The translations under genes and the position numbers were made by a program. From positions 68,949-132,948 of the forward strand of contig JAGLPP010000019.1 in NCBI GenBank assembly GCA_023137315.1: a stretch of DNA of 64,000 bases. Direction: 5' to 3'. Source of the stretch: Bacteriovoracaceae bacterium. GTDB lineage: Bacteria; Bdellovibrionota; Bacteriovoracia; Bacteriovoracales; Bacteriovoracaceae. Of this stretch, positions 33,475 through 42,078 are shown in pieces; position 1 is the stretch's first letter, and every line of letters starts with the position of its first letter. The notes under the pieces are model-generated. The model did not search any database. It saw only the letters and a list, made by a program, of their open reading frames with translations, and was not told the origin of the DNA.

Positions 33475-34869
33475 TTATCCCAGTTGCTTGACAGGATCAA
33501 GGGCGGCACCTCCACCAAGGCCTGCCAGTCCCGCTCCCTGGTTTCTGATTCTTGATATTGTGCTTTCCAATCTTGCAAATTTATCTTTCAAGTTTTTTTC
33601 TTTTTGGTCCAAAAGTCTTTGCTTGTCTTGTATCCGGCGGTCAATTTGATCAATACGTCCCTGAAATGTTTTTTTTCTCAGTGGCAATAATCCGTTTGGC
33701 ATTCTTAGTGATTCATTTGCCATTCGATGCAGTATATTCATAAATCCAGGTTGTTTAACTCTATTCTCGTCATATGATCCAGTGAAAATTTGTGAAATAG
33801 TTCCATAGTTTTTTGCCAAAAAAGCATCAAACTGTTTTTTGTCGAATTTCAAAAGTCCGTCTCTCTGAAAAGAGATTCCAACATCACTGATTCTGCGGTT
33901 TCCAAGATCGGTCCTGACGGGGCGAAATATTACGCCACGCAGTCTCATTTCCAAGGATTGCAGCAAGTTATCCCCACCAAGTGTTCTGGATGTATCGGTT
34001 TTTTCATCGAGAGTATTTTGTTGTTTTATAAAAGTAAGAACAGCATTGATTTTACCTATTACATCTTCGATTTTTGCTACGATTGCTTCCCTGTCTTCGG
34101 CAATCTTTATGGAAAATTCTTCTCCTGGAGAGGCTTTTTTAAGATCAATGGTGGTACCAGGAATTAAATCATTGATTTGATTCTCCTGGCTTTCTATTTC
34201 AAATCCATCCAATTTTACCTGGGAGTCATGTGCACCTCTTTCAAATTCCAGATATATGTCTTCCTCGCCATCAATAAAATAAAAATATGGAAATTCGGCA
34301 AGATTTTCATCTCCAGTGTCTTTCAGGCTTAGAATAATTCTCCAAGGTGCGTCAGTGCCGCTTCCGTCGTTTACGACAGTGGCACCAACTCCCAAACGGT
34401 CATTGGAGTTGATAAGATTTGCGATTCCAGTTAGAGATGAGTGATCGGCATCAACATAAACTTCCCGACTCTCTCCGTTTGGAAGGTTATAACGTACAAA
34501 ACCAACGCCGAGATAGGTGTCGTCCTTGTCTTCCACTCCGCTGGTCATGGCGGAGGATTTTTGAGATAATTTACCGACTTCAAATTGATAAATACCCGGG
34601 CGGGCCTTGTTCTTATCCAGTGTAATATCTATAATGTCGTTGTTTGTAATAACTTTTAATTCGCGTAAGTCCCTTGCATCCTTGTTGTTTGAGACGGTGG
34701 TTCTTAGTTCTTCGACCAGTTTTGTGAGTTCAACAACAAGTTTGTTTTTTTCATCAATTTTACCTTTTCTTGTTTCCATTTGCCGAATTGGAAACTTTTC
34801 TGCATCCATGATTTGTTTCACGATATCTTTTGGTAGTCCGGTATTTATTGACCCAAACGATATACCCAA
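33475..34869 (-). CDS. fliD: Flagellar filament cap protein FliD
   Basis: Caps the growing filament and folds flagellin into place. The 464-residue product starts MGISFGSINTGLPKDIVKQIMDAE, matching the FliD N-terminal pattern (G-S-GL-D-I-lm-E). It ends with a long helical region (KKTFQGRIDQIDRRIQDKQ, then KDKFARLESTISRIRNQ) typical of the C-terminal D0. Start is a TTG at 34869 preceded by GGAGG at 7 bases. It is the first gene of the fliD-fliS-chaperone operon. Confidence 0.93.
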   Translation of the reverse strand: MGISFGSINTGLPKDIVKQIMDAEKFPIRQMETRKGKIDEKNKLVVELTKLVEELRTTVSNNKDARDLRELKVITNNDIIDITLDKNKARPGIYQFEVGKLSQKSSAMTSGVEDKDDTYLGVGFVRYNLPNGESREVYVDADHSSLTGIANLINSNDRLGVGATVVNDGSGTDAPWRIILSLKDTGDENLAEFPYFYFIDGEEDIYLEFERGAHDSQVKLDGFEIESQENQINDLIPGTTIDLKKASPGEEFSIKIAEDREAIVAKIEDVIGKINAVLTFIKQQNTLDEKTDTSRTLGGDNLLQSLEMRLRGVIFRPVRTDLGNRRISDVGISFQRDGLLKFDKKQFDAFLAKNYGTISQIFTGSYDENRVKQPGFMNILHRMANESLRMPNGLLPLRKKTFQGRIDQIDRRIQDKQRLLDQKEKNLKDKFARLESTISRIRNQGAGLAGLGGGAALDPVKQLG

Positions 34870-34907
34870 AGCTTATCCTCCATGATGCTCTTTGAATACT
34901 GACCATC

Positions 34908-35007
34908 CTCCCCCTCATGGGTAGGATATGGTGTGGCGGTTAAATACACTACGCCACTATGTAATTGATGATATCATATATGTGAGTTGATGCAATGTGA
35001 GGGGGAG
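34908..35007. promoter_or_regulatory. Inverted repeats in the fliD upstream region
   Basis: CTCCCCCTCA (34908-34917) and its exact complement TGAGGGGGAG (34998-35007) flank an 80-bp interval that itself contains GTGGCG/CGCCAC (34933-34938 and 34952-34957). The region lies between divergent genes (fliD and an orphan membrane protein) and should hold the fliD promoter. I could not find a sigma-28 or sigma-54 match on the minus strand, so these repeats are the only signals to report. Confidence 0.4.
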
Positions 35008-35061
35008 TCTGGGCATAAATTTCTTTTTTAACTTTCCCGGAAGCCTTTCGTATTTTTCAAC

Positions 35062-36657
35062 ATGAACAAGCTGGGATATACTAACAGTAAGTTGACTTTG
35101 TTTTTTAAAAATAGTGGACAGAATCAGTCTGGTAATTCGACAAATATGGAATTAAAAACCGATAATAATAAACTTAAAAGCCGTGGTATTTTATTCCTTA
35201 AGTCGAGATTTTTTGCCTACAGGATAATTTGTTATTTTTCATTCCTATTGATTCCGGTTTGGATACAAAAAACCCAGGATCTGAATCAATCCCTGCAATG
35301 CCTGATGATGGTTCTTTATATCGGTTTTATGATTGGCCAGTGGTTTTTGCTGGGCAAGGAAATTGATTACCGTCTAAAGATCTATTTCAGGGTAAATTCG
35401 TCCATAGACAGGGTTGTGTACAGGATGTTTCTTGGAATGATATTTATTGTTTTATATTTCAATATGTTGAGTTTTCTGCCTTCAAAATGGATTTATAATC
35501 TTTTTTGGACAACGTGGGTTGTACTGGGACTTTTTTATTCCTGGCCGACCAGGGGAAAAATTATCAAGGAATCGGTTTCCACCAATTTTGCGGAATTCCG
35601 ATATCTGGATTCGTTTGAAAAAACACTTTTGGGACTCATTGCGCTGTTATTCCTGTTTTCGGTGCCAAAATTACCAACTCTGGTTAATATAGAGGCCCTC
35701 AAGCTTTATTTTGATTCAGCTGAAAAATTCAGCATGCAACTTTGGAATTTTTTAATAGTAAATTATTATCCATTTAAAAAATATCCTGTCCTGTTCAAAC
35801 TTGCGTGGAGCATGCATTTTTATTTTGTCGGGATGGGTGGATTTCTTTTGGTTTTTTATGCGTTGTTGCGATATTTTGTTTCGAGAAGGTTATCTCTTCT
35901 CGGGGTATTTGCATTACTTTCTTCCTGGTCTTTTTCAAAGATTTTGGCACTGGATTTTGGAGCATCAATAAATACAACATATTCGGTTCTTTGGATTTGG
36001 ACGCTTCTTTGGGCCACAAAAAGTTCTACATATCGTGCTGGACTGTTTATAGGACTTATTGGATATTGGGGAGCAATTATTAATCAATCATTTGCAATTT
36101 TATTGATTATACAAATTGCGTTGCTTTATTTTTTCTTTTTGAAGGAAAAAACTTTTTGGTTTAAAAAACAAATTCTCAAATATGTTATTTTGGGATTTGT
36201 CCTTAGTATTCTTACGTTGATTTTTCAGTTTGAATCGCTATCCGATCTTGGTTCAATACGAATTAATTTTTGGGAATCGGTAAAATTGATTGTTAATAGA
36301 AAAGCATTTTACTCATTATCAGTTTTTGGCGTTATCGTTTTGATTGCCAAGGTTTGGCATCCTGAATTGAAATTCATCAAAATGATTTACCTGGGACAAG
36401 AGAAGATAATTCAATTATTTGTGTCCTTGGTTGTAATTCTGATGTTTTCAATTTTTTTTGATAACTATCTGATAAAGGCCTTTGCCCTTATGTGGCCGAT
36501 AACCCTGTTCAGCCTTGTTCCTCTTGAATTGGTTTTTCAGAGCATTAGCAGGCTTCGATCCAATAGAAATTTGATCTACTTGGTTTATATTATTATTTGT
36601 TTATTGGATTCACATTTTGAAGGTCGTGTAAAAATATTTCTTAAATTGTTTCAATAA
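35062..36657 (+). CDS. Polytopic membrane protein of unknown function
   Basis: A 531-residue protein with about 60 polar N-terminal residues and then roughly ten to twelve membrane spans (for example ICYFSFLLIPVWI, LMMVLYIGFMIGQWFLL, GMIFIVLYFNML, LLGLIALLFLFSV). A KLYFDSAEKFSMQLWNF loop and WSFSKILALDFGASINTTY could be extracytoplasmic. No catalytic motif is recognised; multi-span GT-C glycosyltransferases and lipid-linked sugar enzymes have this general appearance, but I will not assign one. It stands alone, divergent from fliD and followed by a 400-bp convergent gap. Confidence 0.7.
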   Translation: MNKLGYTNSKLTLFFKNSGQNQSGNSTNMELKTDNNKLKSRGILFLKSRFFAYRIICYFSFLLIPVWIQKTQDLNQSLQCLMMVLYIGFMIGQWFLLGKEIDYRLKIYFRVNSSIDRVVYRMFLGMIFIVLYFNMLSFLPSKWIYNLFWTTWVVLGLFYSWPTRGKIIKESVSTNFAEFRYLDSFEKTLLGLIALLFLFSVPKLPTLVNIEALKLYFDSAEKFSMQLWNFLIVNYYPFKKYPVLFKLAWSMHFYFVGMGGFLLVFYALLRYFVSRRLSLLGVFALLSSWSFSKILALDFGASINTTYSVLWIWTLLWATKSSTYRAGLFIGLIGYWGAIINQSFAILLIIQIALLYFFFLKEKTFWFKKQILKYVILGFVLSILTLIFQFESLSDLGSIRINFWESVKLIVNRKAFYSLSVFGVIVLIAKVWHPELKFIKMIYLGQEKIIQLFVSLVVILMFSIFFDNYLIKAFALMWPITLFSLVPLELVFQSISRLRSNRNLIYLVYIIICLLDSHFEGRVKIFLKLFQ

Positions 36658-37058
36658 TTGATTTACATCAACACAATTAGTCAAAAAACTGTTTTTTATA
36701 GTAGTTATGGATTTATTCCTTGATGAATTCGATCGGTTTATCCCTTTTAAGATAATAAATGTGAATAACTAAAAAAATAATGTTGAGTAATTGGTAACCA
36801 AATTTTGCTATTAATGACAAGTTGGTAATACATTAGAGTAATGTATTGATATCTAAGACTTTTTCTGTAATTGATGCCAATATGGGCAAATCTGTACGAC
36901 GAGGTGTAAATGTGCATAACTTACAACTTTTTGTGGATAAAAATACAAGTCAAGAGAAAAAATAGAACAATTTTGTCATGAACGCCGCAATAATAAAGAT
37001 TAGCTGGTCAATTGTTTCGGCGCACCATTAAAAAAGATAGCTTTTCAAGTTTGAGATA
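36658..37058. other. 401-bp convergent intergenic region with DnaA-box cluster
   Basis: Lies between the 3' ends of two convergent genes, so neither needs a promoter here. It holds three 9-mers matching the DnaA box TTATNCACA, all in the same orientation (read on the minus strand): 36760-36768, 36911-36919 and 36932-36940, the last being the perfect TTATCCACA. The last two start exactly 21 bp apart. A perfect palindrome at 36827-36847 lies between. The rest is AT-rich with no gene that I can see. Confidence 0.6.
36827..36847. repeat. Perfect 9-bp inverted repeat
   Basis: AATACATTA (36827-36835), GAG, TAATGTATT (36839-36847). Arms are perfect. It lies in the gap between box 1 and boxes 2-3 of the DnaA-box cluster. 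A nearby TTGGT-A-ACCAA (36791-36801) is a second, smaller symmetric site. No T-run follows, so a terminator is unlikely; a protein-binding site is more plausible. Confidence 0.55.
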
Positions 37059-37703
37059 TTATCTTCCAGCATTTTTTTGAAAATATGGGCAGCAAGAATT
37101 TATAACACAGGATTTGCACATTGGTTTTCCGGCAACACAGGTTTTTCTTCCATGTTGAATCAAAAGATGACTTATTCGCGTCCAATGATCCTTGCGAAAC
37201 AAGTTCATCAAATCCTGTTCTATTATATTCGGGTCGTCTTTAAGAGAAAGCTCAAGAAGTTTGGAAATTCTTTTGACATGTGTGTCAACAGCTATTCCCT
37301 CATTGATATCAAATGCATTTCCTAAAACGACATTGGCAGTTTTCCTTCCTACACCAGCTAAAGCAATCAAATCGGCCATATTGTTTGGCACTATTCCTGA
37401 GTGTGAATTTATTATTACTGATGCGGCATTAATAATGTTATTTGCCTTGTTTCTGTAAAAACCAGTTGGATGAACAATATTTTCGATCTGAATTTTGTCA
37501 GCAGCGGCCATGTCACAAATTTTTGGATATTTCGAAAAAAGAATGGGAGTGACTTTATTGACAATCTTGTCGGTGCATTGAGCGGACAGGATTGTTGCGA
37601 CTAATAATTCAAAAGGGGTTGAATATAGTAAACCACATCCGGCATCGGGATATTCTTCCTGCAAAATTAAAAAAATTTTATTTGCCTTATTATTACATTT
37701 CAT
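37059..37703 (-). CDS. nth: Endonuclease III
   Basis: DNA glycosylase/AP lyase that removes oxidised pyrimidines. The 214 residues carry the helix-hairpin-helix LAGVGRKTANVVL with the catalytic Lys, VDTHVKRIS with the catalytic Asp, and a C-terminal [4Fe-4S] cluster C-x6-C-x2-C-x5-C (CVAGKPMCKSC then CC). Length matches the family. It is transcribed away from the sigma-54 activator gene and into the DnaA-box gap. Confidence 0.96.
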   Translation of the reverse strand: MKCNNKANKIFLILQEEYPDAGCGLLYSTPFELLVATILSAQCTDKIVNKVTPILFSKYPKICDMAAADKIQIENIVHPTGFYRNKANNIINAASVIINSHSGIVPNNMADLIALAGVGRKTANVVLGNAFDINEGIAVDTHVKRISKLLELSLKDDPNIIEQDLMNLFRKDHWTRISHLLIQHGRKTCVAGKPMCKSCVINSCCPYFQKNAGR

Positions 37704-37754
37704 TTTCGAAAAAGAATAAAAAATGGATTCACCTTAAGAGAATTTTATATTTTT

Positions 37755-38774
37755 ATGCCTATGCATACAACATTTATCGACTTGAGGGGGTCCAGGATGA
37801 ACAAGATGTATTTAAAGTTGGCAGAGTTGAGGTCACCATTGCTTATTACCGGTGAAACAGGAACAGGTAAATCGTATTTGACCAGAAAAATTCACCTGAT
37901 TTCATCCTATAAAAATGAAAAATATATAGAGGTGAATCTGGCAACAATATCTGAGAACTTATTGGAAAGTGAATTATTTGGACACGTTAAAGGAGCATTT
38001 ACCAACGCGACAGGTGATCGCAAGGGCTATTGTGAGTTGGTCGGTAAAGGGACATTATTTTTAGATGAGGTTGCTGAATTATCATTACAGGCGCAAAAAA
38101 AATTATTATTGCTTCTTGAGGAAAAAGTATATGTGCCTGTAGGATCATGTCATAGGAAGAGATTTGTGGGTCGCATTATCGCTGCAACCAACAGGAATCT
38201 TGAACTGATGGTTGAAAATGGAACATTTCGCAAGGACTTATATTATAGGTTGATGGTTTTTAATCATTGCTTGCGGCCTGTGCGGGAAAATGAGGAATTA
38301 CTAAGGGAATTGGTACTGGGTATTTTCAAGGAATACTGTGATTTGTTGGGGAAAACAAATTTAATTTTTGAAAATGAATGTCTTGAGTATCTATTGAAAT
38401 ATGATTGGCCGGGAAATATCAGGGAGATTAGAAATTGTATTGAGTATCTTGTTTATTTTTCTGAACATGTGGCAGGTATGCAAAATCTTCCAGAACAAAT
38501 AAGAAAACAGGAATATTCACTAAATAAAACTCATGTTTACAGACAAACAGGAAAAAATCCTTTAAATTATCGCGAAGCACTAGACATGTTTGAGGAGCAA
38601 TATTTAAACTATACGTTGAGATATTATAGCGGAAAAGTGAATATGACGGCGAGAGAGATTGCCATGAGTAAATCGACGCTTATTTCAAAAGTAAAAAAAT
38701 ATGGAATAAATATTTGGGAAATAAAAGCAGAATCAAACAATAATGCAAATAGATTGTTAAAAAATGCATCATAG
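37755..38774 (+). CDS. Sigma-54-dependent transcriptional activator without sensor domain
   Basis: A 339-residue AAA+ activator of the PspF size class. It lacks a receiver or other N-terminal sensor and has Walker A GETGTGKS (33-40), the sigma-54 contact loop as GAFTNA (80-85) instead of GAFTGA, Walker B GTLFLDEV, and DLYYRL and WPGNIREIRN in the C-domain. A Fis-type helix-turn-helix (about 295-325, KVNMTAREIAMSKSTLI) ends the protein. Start is ATG 37755; ATG 37797 has a better ribosome binding site (GAGGGGG) but would drop part of the conserved G-S-x-M segment. With no sensor, control must be through a partner or through its level. Confidence 0.85.
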   Translation: MPMHTTFIDLRGSRMNKMYLKLAELRSPLLITGETGTGKSYLTRKIHLISSYKNEKYIEVNLATISENLLESELFGHVKGAFTNATGDRKGYCELVGKGTLFLDEVAELSLQAQKKLLLLLEEKVYVPVGSCHRKRFVGRIIAATNRNLELMVENGTFRKDLYYRLMVFNHCLRPVRENEELLRELVLGIFKEYCDLLGKTNLIFENECLEYLLKYDWPGNIREIRNCIEYLVYFSEHVAGMQNLPEQIRKQEYSLNKTHVYRQTGKNPLNYREALDMFEEQYLNYTLRYYSGKVNMTAREIAMSKSTLISKVKKYGINIWEIKAESNNNANRLLKNAS

Positions 38775-38788
38775 AGGATTGTTATACA

Positions 38789-39391
38789 ATGTCTTTCAAG
38801 GTCAAGGATCATTATTATAAAAAGGCTAAAAGGGAAAATTTTCTTGCGAGAAGTGTTTATAAGCTTGATGAGATAGATAATAAATATAATGTAATAAAAA
38901 AGAACGACAGGGTTCTTGATCTGGGATATTTTCCGGGTTCATGGATACAATATGTTTCCGCAAAAATTGGCAATGATGGATTGGTTGTTGGATTGGATAT
39001 CCAGGAGATTAATACAAAGCTTTTACATATAAAAAATGTGGAGCTTTTTCGCAGCGATATCTTTGAAGTAAAAAAACTTGTCGATTTAAATGTTTCATCA
39101 CCTTTTAATGTTGTAATATCAGATATGGCACCAAAAACGACAGGTATAAAATGTGTGGATCAAGACAGAAGTCTCGGGCTTGTGGAAGAGGTTTTTAATA
39201 TATTACCGATATTTTTGGGAGTTGGTGGAAATTTTGTAATTAAAATATTTGACAGTCAACAGGCACAGACATTTTTAAGGGCAAACGGAAAAAAGCTATT
39301 TCAGGAATTTTATTTGTATAAACCAAAGTCAACGAGATCTGTGAGTAAAGAGTTTTTCGCAGTTGGAAAAAAATATAAAAATCAAGGATAA
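38789..39391 (+). CDS. rlmE: 23S rRNA (uridine(2552)-2'-O)-methyltransferase RlmE (FtsJ/RrmJ)
   Basis: Methylates U2552 in the A loop of the large subunit. The 200-residue product has DHYYKKAKRENFLARSVYKLDEID with the catalytic Lys, VLDLGYFPGSWIQYV (SAM motif I, with Tyr-Phe in place of Gly-Ala-Ala), DMAPKTTG and KIFDSQQ, then SKEFFAVG carrying the last catalytic residue. All four K-D-K-E residues are present. It is 14 bp after the activator gene and 6 bp before the transpeptidase gene. Confidence 0.93.
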   Translation: MSFKVKDHYYKKAKRENFLARSVYKLDEIDNKYNVIKKNDRVLDLGYFPGSWIQYVSAKIGNDGLVVGLDIQEINTKLLHIKNVELFRSDIFEVKKLVDLNVSSPFNVVISDMAPKTTGIKCVDQDRSLGLVEEVFNILPIFLGVGGNFVIKIFDSQQAQTFLRANGKKLFQEFYLYKPKSTRSVSKEFFAVGKKYKNQG

Positions 39392-39397
39392 ATAAAA

Positions 39398-40624
39398 ATG
39401 AAAATATTTACCTGGAAAAAATCCATTCTATATAGCGTAATTATTACTGTTCTGCTTTTCGGATTCTTTTTAACTAAAAAAGAAAATTTTGATGATAGCA
39501 TAAATGAGCGCCATCTTAATCTTGTAAAAAAGAATCTGGATGATGCTTTTTCAAATAAGGATTTTTTCTGGCCGAAGACAATTTCAGATGGTGAAAAGAA
39601 CTATAATGTTGTTTATACGTTTAATAAAAAGTTATTTGATTTTTCAAAAAAGTTATTACGTAGACATTCAGGAGATTACTCCTCCATTATAGTTATTGAT
39701 AATAATTCCGGCAAAATTCTTGCTGCAGCCGGGTATGAAAGAAAAGGAAAAAATTATATTCCGTCCCTGCCATTTTCAAGTACCCATCCATCAGCCAGTC
39801 TCTTTAAAATTATTACAACAGCAGAACTTTTGGAAAATTCAGCGGTTGATCAGAATACGATATTTTCTTTTAATGGGAAGGGATCAACATTATATAAGTA
39901 TCAATTGAAGGATAAATCAAACAAGTGGACAAGAAGATGGAGTCTAAAGAAGGCGTTTGCCTACTCAAATAATGTAATTTTTGGAAAGGCTGCCATCAGA
40001 AATATCTCAGGAACCGGAATTTTCAAGAAGGCCATGGATTTTGGATTCAATTCAAATCTAATAGATGAAATGTCAGTATCAAAATCAATTTTCATGATGC
40101 CAGAGAATCAATATAATCTTGCTGAACTGGCATCCGGTTTAACAAGGAAGACACTAATCAGTCCTGTGCATGGTGCATTGCTGGCATCAGTTATTGCCAA
40201 TGATGGAGTGATGAAATATCCACGTCTGGTGGAAAAAATTGTTACAGATGAAGCAGATGGGGCAGTATGGAATAATCTTGAAAGGAGTAAGAGGGTAATA
40301 GGCAAAAATACAAGCGTAAAAATAAAACAAATGATGAGAATGGCAATAAAACGTGGTACTGCGCGAGGATTATTTAGAAAATTAAAGTTGAAGTACAGGA
40401 CAACATTGGATATTGGTGGAAAAACCGGAAGTATTACTGGTGGAGTGCCATTTGGTAAACGTGATTGGCTCACTCTCTATGCTAAACCGATAGATAGTAA
40501 AGAGGACAAGGGAATATCAATTTGTATTATGAATATTAATCTTAAAAAGTGGTACGTCAAATCAACCTATCTTGCCAAGAGGATCATAGAATATTATTTT
40601 GATGATATCAGTCCAACTGGATGA
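39398..40624 (+). CDS. Penicillin-binding transpeptidase domain protein
   Basis: A 408-residue bitopic protein: basic N-terminus, membrane segment at about 10-26, a short linker, then a serine transpeptidase domain with S-L-F-K (Ser134), SNN (190-192) and KTG (342-344, in GGKTGSITGG), a complete catalytic set. There is no glycosyltransferase domain and no long dimerisation domain, so it is neither a class A nor a typical class B PBP. It probably crosslinks or edits peptidoglycan in the periplasm. It overlaps the RqcH-like gene by 4 bases (ATGA). Confidence 0.87.
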   Translation: MKIFTWKKSILYSVIITVLLFGFFLTKKENFDDSINERHLNLVKKNLDDAFSNKDFFWPKTISDGEKNYNVVYTFNKKLFDFSKKLLRRHSGDYSSIIVIDNNSGKILAAAGYERKGKNYIPSLPFSSTHPSASLFKIITTAELLENSAVDQNTIFSFNGKGSTLYKYQLKDKSNKWTRRWSLKKAFAYSNNVIFGKAAIRNISGTGIFKKAMDFGFNSNLIDEMSVSKSIFMMPENQYNLAELASGLTRKTLISPVHGALLASVIANDGVMKYPRLVEKIVTDEADGAVWNNLERSKRVIGKNTSVKIKQMMRMAIKRGTARGLFRKLKLKYRTTLDIGGKTGSITGGVPFGKRDWLTLYAKPIDSKEDKGISICIMNINLKKWYVKSTYLAKRIIEYYFDDISPTG

Positions 40625-42045
40625 AAGAGGAAGTTAAAAGATCAATTTTCCGGCAATCAGCTGATGAATTATCAAACAGGGTTGATTATTTTAACAGTAT
40701 CGTACTAAAAAGTGGCAAGAAGTTACGTGGCAAGATTCAGAAGATAATAAGCACACAACATTTTATTTGTCTTGGCATCAGGTATCCGGGGATAACACGT
40801 GTTATTTATCTGGGAAGAGGTCATGGTTATGAAGGAATATGGTTTACAGATGAAATGCCGCCTCCGGCAATCAGGGTCAGGGACAGGTATCTTGAGTATT
40901 TGAGAAAATATTTAAAAAATGCAAACATTGAAGAAATTCGATCTGATGAATTTGATCGAATTTTAATTATTCCTTACCACAAGAGGGGAGAGAACGGGAT
41001 ATTGGGAATTTTTTGGAAAGGTCGTAAATTGTATTTTTCAAATACATATACGGAAGCCGGAAAACGGTTGCATATATTGCGATCATGGGCAACACCGGCA
41101 AAAAAAATTGAATATAGTCAGATGGAAACTAGTGACAGTTTGATTTTTAAATCATTCGATGAAATTGGAAGACGATCAAATCATTTTGAAAAAAGTATGG
41201 AGACAAGGCAATATGACGACAGTGAGATAATTAAAAAATATCTTGAAGAAGAAAAGAATGGGCCATTAAGAGAGAAATGTTTCAACAAAAGATTAAAAAA
41301 AGAAAGCAAAAAGGAATCAAGAATTATTCATGATTTGAAAAGGGTAAATACATGGAAAGAAATAAGATCAATAATTGAGGCCCACGGGTTTGAATTTACA
41401 GATGTCAGAGAGTTTGAAAATCAGGGTATAAAAGTAAAACTCAACAAGGGGTGGAATCATTTTAAAAAACTGGATGCTGTCTATCAAAAAATAAAAAGGC
41501 TGAAAAGAGGGGCAGTGATTCTGGAAAAACGCCTTGAGGAGACGAGAAAAGTTATTAAGGATTTACGTGAAGGTAATTATCATGTGGAAGAAATTGAGAG
41601 CAATAATATTATCGGGCCTGTTTGGCAGAAGGGTGGAAAAAACAACCAGGCAGTCGAAGAAAAGGAAAAGAGGGAGTATGACATATGGGGAGACGGGGAA
41701 TTTATTTTTTCAGTTGGAAAAACTGCCAAGGGAAATGATCAACTTAGAAAAGAGTGGGCCAACAGGGAAGACTGGTGGTTTCACATTGAAGGTTACAAGG
41801 GAGCACATTTGGTTGCCAGAGTATCCAGTACCACGACAATGATGCCGATTGAGTTGATTGAACTGGTTGGTTCCGCTCTAAGGGATTATTCAAAACTTGA
41901 AATATTGGATATACCTCTTGTTTACACTCGCGTAAAAAATATCAGGGGAATAAAGGGAACTTCAGGGAAAGTTACATACAAGAATGGTCGGTTTATCAAA
42001 GTAAATTATGAAAAAAATTGGAATGATCAGGTAATAATGTGTTAA
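40621..42045 (+). CDS. NFACT family protein, RqcH-like ribosome quality control factor
   Basis: A 474-residue protein with a shortened NFACT-N domain (about 1-190), a coiled-coil middle (about 225-335) and a C-terminal NFACT-R domain: KTAKGNDQLRKEWANREDW, then WFHIEGYKGAHLV and GTSGKVTYKNG. In Bacillus, RqcH recruits tRNA-Ala to stalled 50S subunits and extends the nascent chain. Asp112-Arg113 in FDRI match the D-R pair needed for tRNA binding there. The family is often annotated as fibronectin-binding protein, which is misleading for a cytoplasmic protein with no signal peptide. It is shorter than the usual 550-580 residues. Confidence 0.83.
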   Translation: MKEEVKRSIFRQSADELSNRVDYFNSIVLKSGKKLRGKIQKIISTQHFICLGIRYPGITRVIYLGRGHGYEGIWFTDEMPPPAIRVRDRYLEYLRKYLKNANIEEIRSDEFDRILIIPYHKRGENGILGIFWKGRKLYFSNTYTEAGKRLHILRSWATPAKKIEYSQMETSDSLIFKSFDEIGRRSNHFEKSMETRQYDDSEIIKKYLEEEKNGPLREKCFNKRLKKESKKESRIIHDLKRVNTWKEIRSIIEAHGFEFTDVREFENQGIKVKLNKGWNHFKKLDAVYQKIKRLKRGAVILEKRLEETRKVIKDLREGNYHVEEIESNNIIGPVWQKGGKNNQAVEEKEKREYDIWGDGEFIFSVGKTAKGNDQLRKEWANREDWWFHIEGYKGAHLVARVSSTTTMMPIELIELVGSALRDYSKLEILDIPLVYTRVKNIRGIKGTSGKVTYKNGRFIKVNYEKNWNDQVIMC

Positions 42046-42078
42046 ATTAATTTCAAAAGAAATTATCCGGAGATTGAT

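Noticed and set aside
36827-36847. Possible XerCD dif site
   Set aside because: The palindrome does not match the known dif arms or 6-bp centre; spacing between arms is only 3 bases.
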